Of a stretch of 64,000 bases of DNA, positions 44,581 to 55,900 are shown in pieces. The stretch comes from Acephala macrosclerotiorum (taxonomy: Eukaryota > Ascomycota > Leotiomycetes > Helotiales > Mollisiaceae). The stretch lies in contig MU119219.1 of NCBI GenBank assembly GCA_014904845.1, positions 248,001 to 312,000 of the forward strand, given 5' to 3'. The notes under the pieces are model-generated. The model saw only the letters and a program-made list of their open reading frames with translations, was not told the origin of the DNA and made no database searches. Each line of letters starts with the position of its first letter. Position 1 is the first letter of the stretch. A program made the position numbers and the translations under genes.

Positions 44581-47012
44581 TCTTTTTTTAAAAAAGTAAT
44601 AATATCGCTTATTTGTCCAGAATCGAAACCCAAACCGATTAAACTATCTCGTTTAATTCTCGAATTTAAAACTAAAACTATATATATAACTTTATTCGAA
44701 TCGCTTATAATACCAGTCTTAAGATAATATTTTTTTAATTTAGCTATACTTTGATTGATTGCATGAATAATATTCGTATTCTATTAAAAAAAAATTAAAT
44801 ATTTATTTTATAAATATTAAATAAATAAATATTAAAAAAAAAACTTACATTTATTTCTCTTTTAAATTTATTAAGATTTTTATATACTTGAAAAACTTTA
44901 AGCATCAAATAATATATCGTCGAATATTTCTCGGTTTGTATTTTCTTTGTAGCTCAAGTAAATATTTCAAAAATTTGCTTGCAAATTTTTAAATATTTAA
45001 ACTTTTTTTCGCTAATTAAAAGCTTATTATTTTTAAAAGCTTTGAATATTAATTGAAAAATAGTAATATTAATAGTTTTTATTGCTATTAAAAAGTAAGT
45101 CAATATATAATCTATTGAATACTATCGAGTTTTTTAATTTAAAAATATTAATATTTATATTTTTAAAAAAATTAAATTGAAAAAATTTACTAAATTGAAA
45201 AACTCGAGCATTTTGTATTTTCATAGTTTTAATTTGATCTTTAAATACTCGTAAATTCTCTAAAGAATATCGAATATTAATAATAATTTTTCGAACTTTT
45301 TTTTAAATCGAAAAATCTAAATTAAAAAATTAATAATTAATAAATTACTTAAATATAATAATATTAATTTACTTGAAATATTTTTAAATGCATTTTCATT
45401 TTTTTCATTTTTTGCATAAATATTTCTATTATTAAAAAGAGTATAGTCTCTTTTAATAATATTTTTTAATATTTTTTGAATAACGATATTAAAAACATAA
45501 GCAAAACAATGAATATTCCCTCGAAAAGTTTTAGTTTTTAAAGAATAATATCTTTTGAATTTATCAATTAAAGAATTATTAAAAGAAGTATTATTTCTTG
45601 TAATACTATTAATAATTAATTTTAAATATTTTTAAAAAAAAATAAAAAATTATTAATTTTATTTTATAATATTATTTTGAATTGCAAATTTTTTAATGTA
45701 TCGCATAATACTTGATTTATATAAGTTTTAATATGCTTTTGAGTAAATTCTTTTATTGCTAATAAATAAGATTTTATTTGAAAATACTTATTTATAAAAT
45801 AATTTGAAAATTAGTAAATATTTTTTTAATTTAATTTGAAAAAATAAACTTATATAGTAATTTCGAGATATGAGTCTTGATTAATAGTAGTCTAAGCATC
45901 CAAAGTCAAAAAGAAATCTCCTTCGGAATTAATTTGTTCTTGTAATTCGAGTTTAATCGTTTCTAATTTCGAGATATAAAAGAAATTTAATCGTTTTTTT
46001 AAAATAACTTTATATATTTTAAGGACATTTCTATTAATCAATTAATAAAAAATATTATAGGATAAGCTATATACAAACGAATTAAAGTATTCGATTAGTG
46101 CTCGAAAAGTTACACTGGAAAGTGCTCGAAAAGAAATATTATTAAATATTAAAAAATTTAATAATAATTTCTAGAATTGATCTTTATTAAATGGAGTAAA
46201 TAGAGTCATTAGTCTTAGTCGTTTACTAGTTCTTATAGTAGAAAATGAGTCTGTAATACTCATTTGAGAATTAGAAGTATTAGAAGAATTATTTAAATTA
46301 ATATTAATAAATTATTAAAAAATTTAAATATAAAAGAACTTGCTATTATCTTTAGGATTCAAACACTTAGCGTAAAGTACTTTATGTACAGTTTTAAGAT
46401 GTGTTTTGTAATTGCTTGTAGATTGATTAATTCTTTGATTATACTAATTTTTTCTATAAATATTAATAAATATTTTAAAATTAAAAACTAAAGAAATAAT
46501 TAAAAATATAAGTATTTACGAGCAATTAAAACAAGAAATAGTGACTGTTTTTAGATTATTAGAATTAGATTGAACTTTTTCAAGTTTCTTTTTGAAAAGA
46601 AGAGCTTTGAAAAGAGGGCTTTGTTCGGACGAATAATTAAACTCAAATTCAAAAGTATTTTAAGCTCGATTAAAAGCGTTGATAGTTTTAGAAGCTATTA
46701 TAGAGTAGTAAAAAATATTTCGATAAAAAAATCTCGAAAAAATATTGTGTAATTAATTTATTATTGAATTGTTTGTATTGAAAGTAATAATTATTTTCAA
46801 GAAAATCGTCGAATTATATATATTATTTAATAAATCGAACAATATTTCGGCTTTTAAATTCTCGGAGATTATTCTAATTATTCGAAAAACTTTAAATTTC
46901 GAAGGATATATTTTTAAATAATTTATTCGATTTATTATTAATTAAATCCTTCGAGTTAATTATCGGAGGGTTGTTGGTTTTCGGCGTCGGCAAAACTTTC
47001 GGAGTTTAAATA

Positions 47013-47058
47013 AGCGAGGCGCTCTACTTAATTAGGCTTACTCTTTTAGCACCTCGCT
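47013..47058. repeat. Hairpin within the GC-richer right end of the transposon
   Basis: AGCGAGGCGCT (47013-47023) and AGCACCTCGCT (47048-47058) form an 11-bp stem with one mismatch and a 24-base loop. They lie inside an island of normal composition (about 46950-47090) in the otherwise AT-saturated element. Confidence 0.5.
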
Positions 47059-47225
47059 AATTCAGCCAATTAAGCGTTGCGGCTCAAAACCACGTGATTC
47101 TATTCAATATTCTACTCAATACTACTTATTAGCTATTGAGTTGAGTAGAGTAGCGTAGGATTTTGGTTGAGTTGAGTTGAGTAGTACTCAGTTTGCTATT
47201 GAATACTACTCAATTTCTCACACTG

Positions 47226-47233
47226 ACCAAAGA
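47226..47233. repeat. Target-site duplication, right copy
   Basis: ACCAAAGA directly follows the right terminal inverted repeat, matching 43715-43722. Confidence 0.9.
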
Positions 47234-47279
47234 AGCCCGCTTGACCTGACACCCTCTCAACTTTCCACGTTTATTGCAC

Positions 47280-49164
47280 CTATTCCACATATTGAGCAGC
47301 CTCCGCAACCGCCTTAGGATTCGTCCAAACAACCTCCTCAACACTAACCCTCGGCAACTTCTCATCAACCGCCAAAGCCGCAGCACCAATACACTTGTAT
47401 CCACGGAACTTCCTCGCTGGGAGGTTGGCCATAAACTATCTTTGTTAGCAAGCATCTCCCAAAAAAAAAAAAAAAAAAAACCAGATTACTCACCATTTCA
47501 TCAATCTCTTCAAAAGTCCTATTTTTAACCTCAGGAAGATAGAAGTAAACCCACAAAGCACCAATAAAGCAACTTGGCATCCAGATATATCCGTACTTAG
47601 GACCCCAGTTCAAAGCAGACGGGTTAATGAAATATGGAGCCGTGAAGGTTGTGAGCCAGGCGCCGAGAAAGCCGATTGCGGCTGCGAGACCGAAGGTGTA
47701 GGAGCGGAGACGTTGGGAGGGGAATTCGCCTCCGCAGAGCCAGGCGTATGTTGAGACCATTCCGTTGTAACCTAGGATATATAAAACGGAAATACCAACA
47801 ATGACCTGCCCAGTGGATTTCGTGCCTGGGTGAACAGTGTACACAGCAGCGACGATAAGTTGGCAGACACCGCATATGATTAGGCCGACGGAAAGGAATA
47901 TTCGGCGGCGACCATAGCGAGTTATGATGGCACTATTGATCAGGATGATGGCCACACCTGCCGCGGTCAAGATGCAAGCGTTCTGGAAAGCATTGCCAAC
48001 ACCAGCCATCTCGAAGAAGTATGTTCCATAAGCTAAATGGAGTCAGTGCAAGTTCAGATCTGCATGATGATGGGTTTGGGACTTACAGATCATATACATG
48101 GCACCAGAAGCTGCTTGGAGGGAGACTGCGCCGACCGCAAGCAAGGTTCGACGGCGATCAACAGGATTGCGCCAGATATCGATGATTTCAGAGCTTTGCG
48201 CGAGCTGCTTCTCGGCATCAATCGCAGTCTTCATCTCTTGAAGCTCATCTTCAACGCGCTCTGGGAATGGTCTCAGCCAAGTGAGGGCTTTGCGGGCCTT
48301 CTCTTCCTTGTCCATCTGCAATAGCCAACGTGGAGACTCGGGAATAAATAGCATGCCGACGGAGAGGATTCCGGGAACAACATAGACTATGCCGAGCGAG
48401 ACGATGTATGATTGCTTGCCGCCGATCTTGACTGTGAAATTGTCGATAACGGTACCGATAAGAGTTCCTACTCTAAGTATCAATAGCTGATTGGGAGTAA
48501 GATATCATAGTGAACTATACCGATTGAAGTCCAGCTTTGAAATGCTCCCAAGGTCAAACCGCGATAACGCGCAGGAGCACATTCCTTTATACTGTCAGAA
48601 GAGACTACGTTGTAGAAGTTTTGGATTTCTTACCTGTAGGTACAATTGTGCAAAGGTCATGAAAAGACCGTTTGCAAGTCCAATCACAAATCTACCAGCA
48701 TAGAGACCACCAATTGAGGTGGTAGTCATCATGACCACATTGGCGACAATGCACATGCCACATGCTAGCCATATCGAAGACTTTCGGCCCAGATACAAGG
48801 CAATTGGACCTGCTTGATTTAGTGATTGTAGAGACCAGATTTGGGGTGGTATCTTTCATACCACCAGCGCCAGAAGCGATGAAAGCTCCAAGAATCATCA
48901 AAGAGGAGATGAGTTGTTGTCGACCTGGCGAGATATTCCATCCAAGTTTGGTTTCTGGCGCTCTGTTACCGAATACCTGTCTTGTCAGTCTCAACGTTCA
49001 CCTGTGTCTATCTCCAAACCCACCTCCAAGAACCCTGGCATGGCTTGCAAGCCACCGATGATACCAAAGTCAACACCATATTGAAATGGGCACATCGACA
49101 CCAATGTGCATGCCAATAAGCACTTCCAATGGGACGTCACTCCCTCCTTCTTTTGGCCCTCCAT
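47280..49164 (-). CDS. MFS sugar transporter
   Basis: Seven exons join in phase: 49024-49164, 48862-48976, 48634-48809, 48521-48584, 48087-48470, 47494-48032 and 47280-47435, giving 524 residues. ATG 49164 (ACCATGG context) precedes the first helix. The sugar-porter signatures are present: YLGRKSSIWLACG after helix 2, GRFVIGLANGLFMTFAQLYL, ECAPARYRGLTLGAFQSW, the PESPRWLLQM motif before the central loop, RYGRRRIFL, and PEVKNRTFEEIDEM near the end of helix 12. It is a twelve-helix plasma-membrane H+ symporter or facilitator of the hexose/maltose family. The last intron (47436-47493) contains a 20-base homopolymer. The hAT transposon sits 55 bp past its stop, in the probable 3' untranslated region, and could affect polyadenylation or local chromatin. 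Confidence 0.92.
47461..47480. repeat. Poly(A/T) run of 20 in an intron
   Basis: Twenty consecutive A on the plus strand, i.e. poly(T) in the last intron of the transporter. It may vary in length between strains. Confidence 0.8.
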
Positions 49165-51646
49165 GGTGGAGTTTGTTGTTCAATGTGGAATGGTGTTGTC
49201 GCGAAGAACCGATATGAACTGCCTCGATCGTACGAGAATCTCACAGAGTCGTGTTGCTAGGATCCACAAGAGATAGGAGCTGCAGTCACGAAGAGTTATA
49301 GTCAGTAGAATAGCCTGCAAAAACCAGCACTTTGGTTCTGAACTGAATTGCCGATTGTGGCTGCATGTTTGCAGCGGGGTAAACTTGGAAATTTGTGGGT
49401 CTAAACCCCAAATTACTGTTATCATGTGCCACGAGGGTTGCATTCATATCCGTTATCTTAAGTCGCTTTTGTTCTCGTTTCTGTTGTTCTGAGCGGATCC
49501 TCAACGTTTGTGGACGGGTAGATCGATGCGACGCTATATTTGAAGCGTTTGCCAATGCGACGAACTAATTCGAAACAGCTAGAACATAAGAGGCGGCCCG
49601 CAAAAGACAAAGCCTCAATCCACCACGGCCGAGTCTCCAAGAGGGGGTTGCGGCGTGTTTGCCACACGCTGTTCTGGAACAGCGATTCAGGTGGAGTGGC
49701 AACAACTGGCTAACCAGGATCGAGAACAACAAACATGCATGAATTCTGTTGCATTCATTTTACCCCTCTTCCTTGCTAAAGACGGTCCTAAATCCGGGGC
49801 ATCCTTGATGTTGCTGGGGCTCGCCATTGACAGGCCCCACATGGTTCCTTCCCCAGTCAGAAACGTGATGCGGGGAAATTTGGGGAGTTGTACACTAGTA
49901 CCGAAGTATCAAAGTATCTCCAACCAAGGCGTCGTCACTCCGCTAGGGAGACAACTGAATAGAAAGGGGCTATATTTGGACAGCAATGGACAACAGGTCA
50001 GGCTCTCGTTCGAGGGAGAGATGTATTCCGAGAAATCTTCAGTGGCGCGGATGCCACAGCTCTTTCGACCATGCTGCTGAATCTGACAACGCAAAGCTCG
50101 TCATGCAGAAGCTCTTCTCTTTGGCGTGAGCTTTTGGATCGAGAATAGATCAAATTCCAGAAGTTCTTGCATTTGTCTCCATCCCAGTTTGAGATGTCCA
50201 ACGAAACTCCTTCCTGAAGAAAGCCAACAGACAAAGTGAAGGTGAGGAATACATTTGTACATAAGGGAGATAGGATTCAGATGTCCTAGAATGTCTTAAC
50301 TCCGGAATCGAACATGATGATTGGGCAATATCGAGACTGTCATTATGACAATAACCCCGAGGAAGCGATTTCCGGCTCAAGACCGCAGATCTGACGTCAA
50401 TTGTGCGATTAAAAATATATGCCACGTATAATATACTCCCTAGCTAGGAACTTAATGTCCTTCGTGGAAGTCTGTAGCTGTTCCTATCCTAAGGAAAATA
50501 TCCGGAAGGCAGTGTCGAGTAGCATTCAGACTCGATCATCCGTATGAAGGTGCTTATGCTCGCGTTTTGTCTCCAATATCCCAATCTAAAATGGGTGTAA
50601 ACATTATCGGAGTCTCCGAAGTGGCCCAATCGAACGTGGCGTTTCACTTTGGTATAAGTCACCATCATCCAAGCCCTCAGTCTAGCTCTAGCGGGTATCC
50701 TCGAATCGCATCGTGCTCGCAGACAAGGTACACTCTAGGGTCAATAGCAGGTCGAAGTATGAATAGATATTCCGCCTACCGAAATATTAGCACCCTTCAG
50801 ACATATAACGAAGGGAGACCTCGAACCGACAATCGCGAACCCTCTATCCTCCCATTCAGCCCAACAGTTGCAGAAACCACCCATCATAACGAATACCAGC
50901 ATAACCGCAGACCAGGCCCTAATATCTTTTAAGCATCGTGCATAGCTCATTGCTAATCCTCCACGACTACGCCGCACGTGTGATGTTCGGGGTAGGAGGT
51001 ACACATCGCGAGGAGCTTTGCTGATGGTGCTGTTGACAGCTACTTTTGGCTCTTCGCAATGCCGTTACCTCGTCGATAGGTGAGCGTGTCAGATTATATC
51101 GACAGGAGGCCGTGCTCTTCAAGAAGGCGTGAGTTCCGTTGATGTGGGGAGTGAAGACCGACCCTTCATTTGACAAGAGCAATTTTAGCGCCGGTTCGGA
51201 CCGCGCTCCAATCTTTCGGATCCGAATTTTACCACCACGATATCGAAGCACTAACTGATACAACAAAGACCCTGTGCGCACGACGTACGTTCAAGTCACT
51301 CGCTATCGCCTTGTGTTAAGTCTAGAAGTGGTAGTCTAGTAGCTATGTCCATTTGTTGAAGAGGCTCTCATTTCTAATTGCAAGACCGCCAATATGGTCG
51401 CCATCTACGCTGCCCTGCTTCGGCCTCACTTCACAATGTCTTCCAAAGTATCAGGTCATCGCCTCGTGCCGAATGGCAGTGCTATTCATCGGTCAAGGCA
51501 TGTTTTCTATTGGGGTTTCGACCGATAATGCATTAACTACCTAGTGGTCGCATAAACATCCCTCTGGGCCGACGAGTAGTCAGGTCCATCCTGCGTATAA
51601 AACAACGGGGATTATTTTACTGAGATTCATACTTTTCTATTTCAAA
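49165..51646. other. Long gene-poor stretch
   Basis: Nearly 2.5 kb in which I recognise no gene. The left end is the promoter of the transporter. Open frames of up to about 140 codons (for example 49655-50080) have no family features. Confidence 0.5.
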
Positions 51647-51752
51647 ATGGTGACCGTGGTAATTGGGGGCGGAGCTGGTGCCGTCGGACGAGCACTCGTC
51701 GACGCTGATGGCTTCCCAAACGAAGCATCGTGCCATCATCCTCACCCGAAGA
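51647..51752 (+). pseudogene. N-terminal fragment of an NmrA/isoflavone-reductase-like protein
   Basis: ATG 51647 reads MVTVVIGGGAGAVGRALVDA, a typical start with the GxxGxxG NAD(P)-binding motif. The match continues in another frame as LMASQTKHRAIILTRR and ends at a GTAAGT donor (51753). Only this first exon of about 36 codons is present, with one frameshift. No continuation of the family appears downstream. Confidence 0.5.
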
Positions 51753-52915
51753 GTAAGTCTATCCGCCTTATAACTAAAGTGCGATCTAGAGCGACTAATA
51801 TGGATCTTTTAGGAGCTCGGTCAAGATGAGAACCACTTGCAAGCCGAAGACAAGGTCGGGGTAATATGAGTCATGAGCAAGGACAAGGAGGGCAAGTAAT
51901 TGTTCAAATATCAGATAACATGTATGGATTTAATATACGAGCAGCGAGAACTCAAACAACAGGCGATAAATGAGAAAAGGTAAACTTATACACAGAACTG
52001 TGTATCAAAGAGATTGAGAATGTTACCCACGAATGGGATTTATGATGCGGTCTTTCGATCAGTTAATGGGGGCTTGAAATACAGGGCATTTGCGCTAGAA
52101 TCTTAGCCAGTTTGAGCCGGAACTTCAGCATACTCTGCACTAGAACTTCAAATCGCCACCACATAATAATTCTATGTTGCAAAATATCGCAAAAGCATTA
52201 TGAGATAACTTTATCGAGGAGATCCTCTTTATGGGCTTCATCTTGACGTTTACATGGCGAAGAATGGTCAACCTTCGTGGCGGGGTTATTCCTATCTTCG
52301 TACTTTTCCCTTTTTTTTCTTACCTTCTCACTCCAATATCACGATATTGCAAAATCCTCAGTGTCATGACGCACAACATACAATCAGCTGGCTCTCTCTC
52401 GTCTCATGAAGACCCTCGTAGCAAGTCAACAGCTGCGCCTCGAGTAGGCTCTCCTCCCAGCCTCAACTGGCTGCATTCTGCCCTGTCCTCGGTGCAAATG
52501 GCAGGCAGCCTCCTAGGACTTATGATTCGGCCTCACAGCACAATGCGTTCCGAGATGTCGGGTCGTGGCCCTGTGCCGAGAGAGAGATTTCAGGGAAATG
52601 ATACGACGTGCACTCTTCTGCTCGGTGTTGCCGTTCATGCTCTGCATGCTTCTGCCTGGGCCCCTGGCAAATTTGTGTGAGCCTGTGTCGAGATGCTCTT
52701 GCGCGCGCCTCTACCACCAATGGGATGGGTCGCCTCAGCGGGACCACCGTGTTCTCGAGGCTGTGGTGCAACAAACCTCCACTTCTATCACATCCTGCTC
52801 TTCCACTTCTCTTACCATATTTATTCTTCGTTTTGCGTACTGCTCTGAGCATTGTATCTCCATCCTTGTTTTGGGTTTGGTCTCGTCGTCGTTTTCTGTC
52901 CTGTCAGCTCGAGAT
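51753..52915. other. Intergenic before the NLR gene
   Basis: No gene confirmed. Long overlapping open frames at 52230-52950, partly hydrophobic, may represent 5' leader or an alternative upstream exon of the receptor gene. Confidence 0.4.
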
Positions 52916-55900
52916 ATGAGCATGAATCTTGTAAGTCTCCCGTCAAAGAAGTAGCCAAGCGGCCAGCCACGTCGCAGGAGCCATAGCTTTGATAGTACGA
53001 GTCGCGATAACATTCCGAAAATGCTAATTATCCAATGCTCACTATTTCCAGAAATTATTTATAAGAAGAATTCGAGCTAGATCACGAAAGTTCAAGGTCT
53101 CAACCCCGTCCGGAGATGGCACTACGGTCTCCTCTACAGAGCGGGAGGATGCACAAGGAGATCTTGCTACACCAGCGACTACCGTGCGGATCGAAACATT
53201 CCGCAAAGATGCTTCGCAGACTCAGCTTGCTCTGCCGGAGAGAAGCATCCCGCGATCGATGACCCCGCCTAAAGGAGAATGTGGATTATATGCCCTACAT
53301 AACTCTGCGCACACGAATTACACACTGGCCGAAGGCCAATTCCCTGTAGATATTGTGGCGGTTCATGGAATGGATGGCGGAGCACGAAAAACATGGACAC
53401 ACCCCAACAAGCATTACTGGCTCCAAGACTCTCTGCCGAACGAGTTTCCTGGAGCTCGGATATATTCCTTTGGATACCCTGCAGATGTTCTCTTTTCGCG
53501 AGAGAAATCTGACATTTCGGACTTTGCTAAAGCCCTGTTAGAAGAAGTGAAGGGTGAAAGAATATCAAAAGAAGTACGTAGCTCCTGGGCTATGGTTGTA
53601 ATGTACAGGCCTATAGTGATGGCTGTATTGACCTGGGGCATTATAGGATCAACGACGACCTCTCATCTTCGTATGCCATAGCATGGGTGGTATCATAGTA
53701 AAGAAGGCACGAAGCGCTCTCGGCTCCATAAATAGCATGACTAACGTCAATTCAGGCATTCAATATCTCAGTCGTCAATGAAGAACGGTACGGGATTATT
53801 CGCCAAGCAGTCCCCGCCATTGTCTTTTTAGCCACCCCGCATCGTGGATCTGACTACGCAGACTTCTTCAAAGGAATTGCAGGTTTGGTGAACGTGCCTA
53901 TACTTGGTACTGCCTATACCGGCAAGATACGCAACGACTTGATCAAATCTCTGAGCAAACATTCCACGGCATTGTCTGAGATCTCTCAAGACTTCCGGCA
54001 TCACACAAAAGACCTCAAGATATATTCGTTTCTTGAGACAATGTCTACACCACCACTCAGGCAGAAGGTGATGCATATCCTTCTTTATAGATATCAACTC
54101 AAAATTTTATTCATTGCTGACTTGCCCGATGTGAAGGTCGTCGACGATATGAGCGGCTGCCTTGGTGTCGATACCGAAACCGAGATGCCCATGCCTGGAT
54201 GCGATCACAGGACAATTTGTCGCTTTTCAGGCAATGATGATGTGAATTATAAGAGAGTGCTGAGAGTATTGCAAGAGATAGCTACAGAGGCCACCGATAG
54301 TCAGTAGGATGGATTTCAATTCCATTTTTTACCTTCACCAGCTCCTCTTCCACCAATTACCATGACCCATCTAACGCGCCCTTTTACACCAGACTTCATC
54401 GCTGAGCTCACAGCTGAAGACGAACGTAAGTCCTCAAATAGAAAGACATTAGACACGAAGGCTAATGCCAACTAGCATGCCTCCACTCCCTCTCCTTTCA
54501 AAACATGACTTCTCGACAACAAGAAACCAGTCTCTCAACTTCGGACGCAAACTCATGTTCTTGGATTCTCAGCCACCCATCCTTCAATTCCTGGGTTTCC
54601 GAGGAATCCTCAGATAACCTACTTTGGATCAAAGGCCATCCAGGTACCGGAAAATCAACACTAATGTCCTTCCTGTAAGTCAAGGTCGAGAAAGTCGGAC
54701 GTCAACATCTAATCTGCTCGACATGTCGCTTTCTCAAGACATTTTGCAATAGCTAACTTCCTAACCTTCAGGTATCACCAGTATATCGTCAGACAAAATA
54801 AAGACACGATAATCCTCACATTCTTCTTCCACGGCAACGGGTCCTCACTGCAGAAAACTGAACTCGGAATGTTTCGGTCCCTCTTACATCAGATATATAA
54901 ACAGAGCTTTGATGCTAGGAAGATGATTCTGAAGTGTTATCAGAAGAAAATAAAAGAGCGTGGAGAATGCGACAAAGACTTGGAGTGGCAAGTCTCCGAG
55001 CTTCGAGAACTTTTCACCTCTATCATTACCTCGTCGTCCTCAGTTGATGGGCTTCGTTGGAGGAAGAAAGAAAAAAAGGTACTAATATTCATCGACGCCC
55101 TCGACGAGTCCTTTTCTACGACCAAAGAGAAAGCAGCAAAAGAGTTAGTGACCTATTTCCACTTCCTACGCGAAGAAACTCAAAGAGTCGGAAATGGGAG
55201 GAAGGTGGTAAAGACGTGTATCTCAAGCCGGCATTACCCAATCATCTCCACGACATTTGGTGTGACGATCAACGTTGAAAAAGAAAACACACTTAACATG
55301 GCATCCTACATCTCGCGCCAACTGAAACTTGGGGTTGAAGATTGGAATACAAATAATGACGGCGAGAGGGAAGCTTTGGAGCAAGCATTAGTAAGCAAAG
55401 CAGCTGGTGTGTTCCTCTGGGCGAAACTCCGCATCAAAGAAATCGTCAAAGGACTAAACAATGGCGTCTACTCACTGAAAGATATCACAAAAATTCTTGA
55501 AGACAAATCAAACGACCTGTTCGCGTTATACTCCAGCATCTTGCTGACCGACATCGAAGTCCGCTACAGAGCTCAAGCACTACTATTCATGCAATGGGTC
55601 TCCCTAGCCGAAAGACCACTCTCCTTGACCGAAATCAGGTATGCAATGGCTTGCGACGAGTCCGTTTTAGGAGACGAATTGGAAAGTTGCGAGCACGTAC
55701 GAGGTTTTGTGGATGAAGATTCGAGGATGGAGAGACTGACAAAAAGTTTATCGGGAGGATTGGCGGAGGTGAGGGGCGGGACGGTGCAGCTCTTTCATCA
55801 AAGCGTCAACGACTTTTTGACCGAAGGTGGACTGAGCATTCTGTACCAAGCCGCCAACCCAAAATCAAAGCAAAGGTCCGACCAAGAGATACTTGGAGAG

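Larger units (their letters stand above)
43723..47225. mobile_element. hAT-type DNA transposon, complete by its ends but RIP-mutated
   Basis: The 3,503-bp element starts with CAGTGTGAGAAA and ends with TTTCTCACACTG, the exact inverted repeat. The subterminal 130-140 bp at both ends carry many copies of TTGAGTAG/CTACTCAA and a CACGTGA motif in inverted orientation. The 8-bp target duplication ACCAAAGA flanks it. The interior from about 43860 to 46950 is extremely AT-rich with dense stops, as expected after repeat-induced point mutation. A decayed transposase on the minus strand is listed separately. Such elements move by cut-and-paste with a DDE/D transposase. This copy cannot encode one but its ends look intact, so it might be moved in trans. 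It lies 55 bases beyond the stop codon of the sugar transporter. Confidence 0.9.

Noticed and set aside
46570..46752. Plus-strand 60-codon frame inside the transposon
   Set aside because: It is a chance open stretch in AT-saturated, mutated DNA; the decayed transposase runs on the opposite strand.
52231..52680. A 149-codon plus-strand open frame before the receptor gene
   Set aside because: No domain, odd composition, and overlapping open frames on both strands; could be leader sequence. Not supported as a gene.
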